Under the pieces are notes generated by a model, which was not told where the DNA came from, did not search any database, and worked only from the letters and a program-made list of their open reading frames with translations. DNA of 17,434 nt, from NCBI GenBank assembly GCA_030729445.1, contig JANQXJ010000178.1:1-17434 (forward strand). Reading direction: 5' to 3'. This DNA comes from Limnohabitans sp. (GTDB lineage: Bacteria; Pseudomonadota; Gammaproteobacteria; Burkholderiales; Burkholderiaceae_C). A program made the position numbers and the translations under genes. Shown piece by piece: positions 15,077-17,434 of this stretch; positions within the stretch are counted from its first letter, which is position 1; every line of letters starts with the position of its first letter.

Positions 15077-15340
15077 GTCTATGTCTCCTGTTGTGGTTAG
15101 AACAACAACTTTTTTGCGTTGCTGTTTTTTCACTGTAGGCCAAAGCCCCCCCGACAGTCCTGGGGAAAACCATGAGTCATCTCCGCAGCTGTCTCCAATG
15201 CGTCCACCCGCACTGGCACGTGTCTGAGCGAAAGTGATAAGTTAACTCTCAAGCTGTGCACAGACAAAGCGTTTTCCACATGTGTCATTCGGGACGAACA
15301 TGGCGTGGGTACTTTTTAATTCATCACACGAAAGAAGTTC
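15077..15340. promoter_or_regulatory. Divergent promoter region with three palindromes
   Basis: This 264-base region separates the TRAP operon from the dehydrogenase pair and holds no gene. It contains three perfect palindromes: AGTTAACT (15240-15247), CTGTGCACAG (15254-15263) and CACATGTG (15277-15284), all within 45 bases and close to the + strand genes. A GTTGT/ACAAC inverted repeat (15090-15106) lies next to the dctP ribosome binding site. No clear -35/-10 pair was identified. The palindromes are candidate operators for a regulator encoded elsewhere. Confidence 0.5.
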
Positions 15341-16240
15341 ATGAAACACATCGGTTTTATAGGCGCCTCTGGCTTGATGGGTCACGGCATCGCCAAAAAT
15401 TTGCTGGCCAAAGGTTTTCAGGTTTCTTTGACCGCGCACTCACGGCGCGAGCCTTTGCAAGACCTGATGGCCGCTGGCGCCAAACTGGTAGACCACCATG
15501 GCGATCTTTCAGTGTGTGATGCGGTCATCATTTGCGTCACCGGCTCACCTCAGGTCGAGGCCGCTTTGGAAGGCCCCACTGGCTTATTGAGTCAGGCCCG
15601 TGCGGGCTTGTTCATCATCGACGCATCCACCAGCGAGCCCGATTCCACTCGCCGCTTGGCGGCACGCTGTCAGGCCGTTGGCATGACGCTGGTTGATGCC
15701 CCATTGGCGCGTACGCCGGTCGAGGCAGAAGCGGGCAAGCTCAACACCATGGTGGGCGCATCGCCCGAGGTCTTCGCTCGCTTGGAGCCCGTATTCAAAG
15801 CCTATTGCGAAAACATCTTTCATGTGGGCGAAATGGGCGCGGCACACGTCATCAAGTTGCTCAACAACTTTCTGGGGCAAGCCATCACCACGGCCACTGC
15901 TGAAGCTTTTGCCGTGGGTGCCAAAGCCGGCATTGATGTGGCCCAATTGGTCAGGGTGGTATCTGCCGGCGCGGTCAACTCAGGTTTATTTCAGGCCATG
16001 GCCAAAACACTCGAGGGTGATTACACCGGCCTGAAGTTCGAACTGAACAACGCCTCCAAAGACTTGCGCTACTACGTGCACCTGACCGAAAGCGTGAAAT
16101 CACCTTCTCTGGTTGGCACCAGCGTGCACCAAAGTCTGATGACTGCCTGCGCTTTGGGTTATGGCCAGGAGTTGGTGCCTTCTCTGGTCAAGGCGCAAGC
16201 GCAAATCAACCAGATCAAAACCGAGCAAGGTCGCGTATGA
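15341..16240 (+). CDS. NAD(P)-dependent beta-hydroxyacid dehydrogenase (3-hydroxyisobutyrate dehydrogenase family)
   Basis: A 299-residue dehydrogenase of the beta-hydroxyacid dehydrogenase family (3-hydroxyisobutyrate, tartronate semialdehyde reductase and related). The N-terminal Rossmann motif is GASGLMGHGIA (8-18), a variant of the usual GLGxMG. The catalytic Lys is K172 in KLLNN. The substrate loop, normally DAPVSGG, is here DAPLARTP (119-126), so the Ser-Gly-Gly that holds the substrate carboxylate is replaced; this suggests a different substrate. The start is supported by a weak AAAGAAG upstream. It overlaps the next gene by ATGA and is divergent from the TRAP operon, consistent with a joint pathway. 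Confidence 0.88.
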   Translation: MKHIGFIGASGLMGHGIAKNLLAKGFQVSLTAHSRREPLQDLMAAGAKLVDHHGDLSVCDAVIICVTGSPQVEAALEGPTGLLSQARAGLFIIDASTSEPDSTRRLAARCQAVGMTLVDAPLARTPVEAEAGKLNTMVGASPEVFARLEPVFKAYCENIFHVGEMGAAHVIKLLNNFLGQAITTATAEAFAVGAKAGIDVAQLVRVVSAGAVNSGLFQAMAKTLEGDYTGLKFELNNASKDLRYYVHLTESVKSPSLVGTSVHQSLMTACALGYGQELVPSLVKAQAQINQIKTEQGRV

Positions 16241-17250
16241 CGCCCCGCCTGGGCATGGCCTTGGTGGGCTTGGGTGCAGCTACCCAGCCCCACCTGCGCA
16301 GTCTGCAAGACCTGACCGAGCGCATTGACCTGCGTTATGCCGTCACGCGTCAACCTCACCCCGATCGCATACAGCCTTACACCGGTCCTGTTCGCTTGGT
16401 CAGCACAATGGACGAGGCCCTGGCCGACCCACAGGTTCAGGCGGTGATTGTGGCCACGCCACCATCCACCCACTTGGACATCTGTCAGCGCTGCTTCGCG
16501 GCCGGCAAGCATGTCTTGCTCGAAAAGCCACTGGAGCTGAACCTGCAGAGGTCGAAACAACTGACAGCGCTGGCCCGGCAAAGTGCGCTGCATTTGGGTG
16601 TGGTCTTGCAGCACCGGTTCCGGCCGGCATCGGTGGCCTTGCAGGATGTGCTGGACACAGGACGCCTGGGTGAAATCCAGGCCGCATCGGTGAGAGTGCC
16701 GTGGTGGCGCTCTCAAGCGTATTACAACGAGCTGGGCCGGGGCACTTTGGCACGTGATGGTGGTGGTGTCTTGCTGACCCAGGCCATCCACACCCTGAAC
16801 CTGTTTCAAGCGCTGGTCGGCGTGAAATCGGTCACGGCCTCGGTGGTGAGGCAAACACGTTTGCACCAGATGGAAACCGAAGACCACGTCAGTGCGTTGC
16901 TGGTTCTGGGCAATGGGGCCCCGGGTGACCTGATGGCCACCACCGCCATGTACCCTGGTTTTCCAGAAACGATCGAGGTCATCGGTACGCTGGGCAGCGC
17001 AAGGCTGAGCGGCGCCGATCTGCAAGTGAACTTTTTGCAAGGTGAGCCCTTGAACGTGCGCAGCGACGGGGGCACCGGCAGCGGTGCCAACATGATGGAT
17101 TTTTCGCACGAACCGCACCGCGACTTGTTGGCCGATTTCATCGATGCAATCACCCACAAACGAGCGCCTCGTGTCACCGGTGAGGATGCACTGAAAACCC
17201 ATATGTTGATCGATGAACTTCTGCGCAAAGGACTGGCGTCCACCGCCTGA
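16237..17250 (+). CDS. Gfo/Idh/MocA-family oxidoreductase
   Basis: A 337-residue NAD(P)-dependent oxidoreductase of the Gfo/Idh/MocA family, which oxidises sugars, sugar acids, cyclitols and related compounds. The N-terminal Rossmann part has ALVGLGAATQPHL (8-20) and AVIVATPPSTH (69-79). EKP (96-98) supplies the family's catalytic or cofactor-contacting Lys. The C-terminal domain has the ARDGGGVLLTQAIHTLNLF block (172-190) with H185, where the family places its active-site His. It starts within the stop of the dehydrogenase gene (ATGA), so the two are translationally coupled. It ends 4 bases before the stop of the convergent EgtB/SenA-like gene. The substrate is unknown. Confidence 0.9.
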   Translation: MTPRLGMALVGLGAATQPHLRSLQDLTERIDLRYAVTRQPHPDRIQPYTGPVRLVSTMDEALADPQVQAVIVATPPSTHLDICQRCFAAGKHVLLEKPLELNLQRSKQLTALARQSALHLGVVLQHRFRPASVALQDVLDTGRLGEIQAASVRVPWWRSQAYYNELGRGTLARDGGGVLLTQAIHTLNLFQALVGVKSVTASVVRQTRLHQMETEDHVSALLVLGNGAPGDLMATTAMYPGFPETIEVIGTLGSARLSGADLQVNFLQGEPLNVRSDGGTGSGANMMDFSHEPHRDLLADFIDAITHKRAPRVTGEDALKTHMLIDELLRKGLASTA

Positions 17251-17254
17251 AAAC

Positions 17255-17434
17255 TCAAAGCTTGACCGAGCGGAACCCCGCAAAAATATCGCGCCGCTCG
17301 GGCACAAAGAAGTTGCGGTAACGCACATCGACCACGTTGGCCGAGGTGGCTGCACAGGCTCCACGCAGCACGCGGTGGTTGTGCCACCAAGGCGCTGAAT
17401 AGTCGCGGTAAGGGTGCACCTCAAAGCCCGGATA
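17255..17434 (-). CDS. 3' end of an EgtB/SenA-like sulfoxide (or selenoxide) synthase, partial
   Basis: On the - strand the last 59 codons of a gene run from the right edge of the window to TGA (17255-17257). The translation begins YPGFEVHPYRDYSAPWWHNH, then RVLRGACAATSANV, and ends RYRNFFVPERRDIFAGFRSVKL. This matches the C-terminal end of the FGE-sulfatase-type domain in EgtB, SenA and OvoA proteins: the H-x-Y-x-x-Y-S-x-P-W block, the VLRG segment and the RNFF-x-P-x-R-x-D-x-FAGFR tail. EgtB joins cysteine and hercynine; SenA, known from related Comamonadaceae, uses a selenosugar to make selenoneine. Which one this is cannot be told from 59 residues. The presence of egtD in the window supports a hercynine-using enzyme. 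Confidence 0.75.
   Translation of the reverse strand, partial: YPGFEVHPYRDYSAPWWHNHRVLRGACAATSANVVDVRYRNFFVPERRDIFAGFRSVKL

Noticed and set aside
16159..17424. 421-codon open frame on the - strand opposite the Gfo/Idh/MocA gene
   Set aside because: The opposite strand encodes a clear oxidoreductase, and this frame shows no motif. The real - strand gene at the edge uses another frame and stops at 17255.
1..17434. CRISPR array, tRNA or rRNA genes, insertion sequence
   Set aside because: No regularly spaced repeats, cloverleaf-like sequences, rRNA segments or transposase-like proteins were seen on either strand.

Overview
The window looks like a chromosomal segment of a betaproteobacterium, most likely a member of the Burkholderiales/Comamonadaceae (Limnohabitans, Rhodoferax or Polaromonas type). 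This is an inference from high-GC coding, the protein families present (ComM, an ArgP/LysE pair, a DctP-type TRAP transporter, EgtD) and their sequence style. No rRNA, tRNA, CRISPR array, transposase or integrase is visible. About 15 complete genes and one partial gene are present.

Left part (1-5034). A gene-poor 442-base leader carries a possible 3' remnant of an outer-membrane protein gene. It is followed by comM (YifB-type AAA+ ATPase) and an MFS transporter on the + strand. The MFS gene meets, tail to tail, an ArgP-type LysR regulator. That regulator is divergent from a LysE/ArgO basic amino acid exporter, the classical arrangement. The shared intergenic region contains a clean TTTAA-N11-TTAAA dyad, a good candidate LysR-type operator.

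Middle part (5070-9341, all - strand). A phosphonate/phosphite-type ABC importer is laid out in the order phnD-phnC-phnE-phnE, with translational coupling between the two permeases. No C-P lyase, phosphonatase or phosphite dehydrogenase gene accompanies it here. The phnD gene has an in-frame amber codon inside an otherwise textbook signal peptide, so the importer may be inactive or the base may be an error. Upstream lies a DUF4395-like membrane protein with two CxxC pairs.

Right part (9513-17434). egtD (histidine trimethylation, first step of ergothioneine synthesis) points right. At the right edge, on the - strand, is the 3' end of an EgtB/SenA-like sulfoxide or selenoxide synthase, pointing left. 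Between these two lies a 6.7-kb block: a short-chain dehydrogenase (+); a TRAP operon dctP-dctQ-dctM followed by a TauD-type Fe(II)/2-oxoglutarate dioxygenase (-); and, divergent from it, a coupled beta-hydroxyacid dehydrogenase and Gfo/Idh/MocA oxidoreductase (+). Samples from the TRAP permease genes are clearly more A+T rich than comM. The block reads as an accessory uptake-and-oxidation module for an unknown, probably carboxylated compound: TRAP import, oxygenase attack, then NAD(P)-dependent dehydrogenases.

Regulatory structure worth noting: three perfect palindromes in the dctP/dehydrogenase divergent region, and a 10-bp mRNA hairpin between dctP and dctQ that could set binding protein to permease stoichiometry. 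The block around the TRAP/TauD genes is the best candidate here for an undescribed pathway, but its substrate cannot be read from sequence alone.
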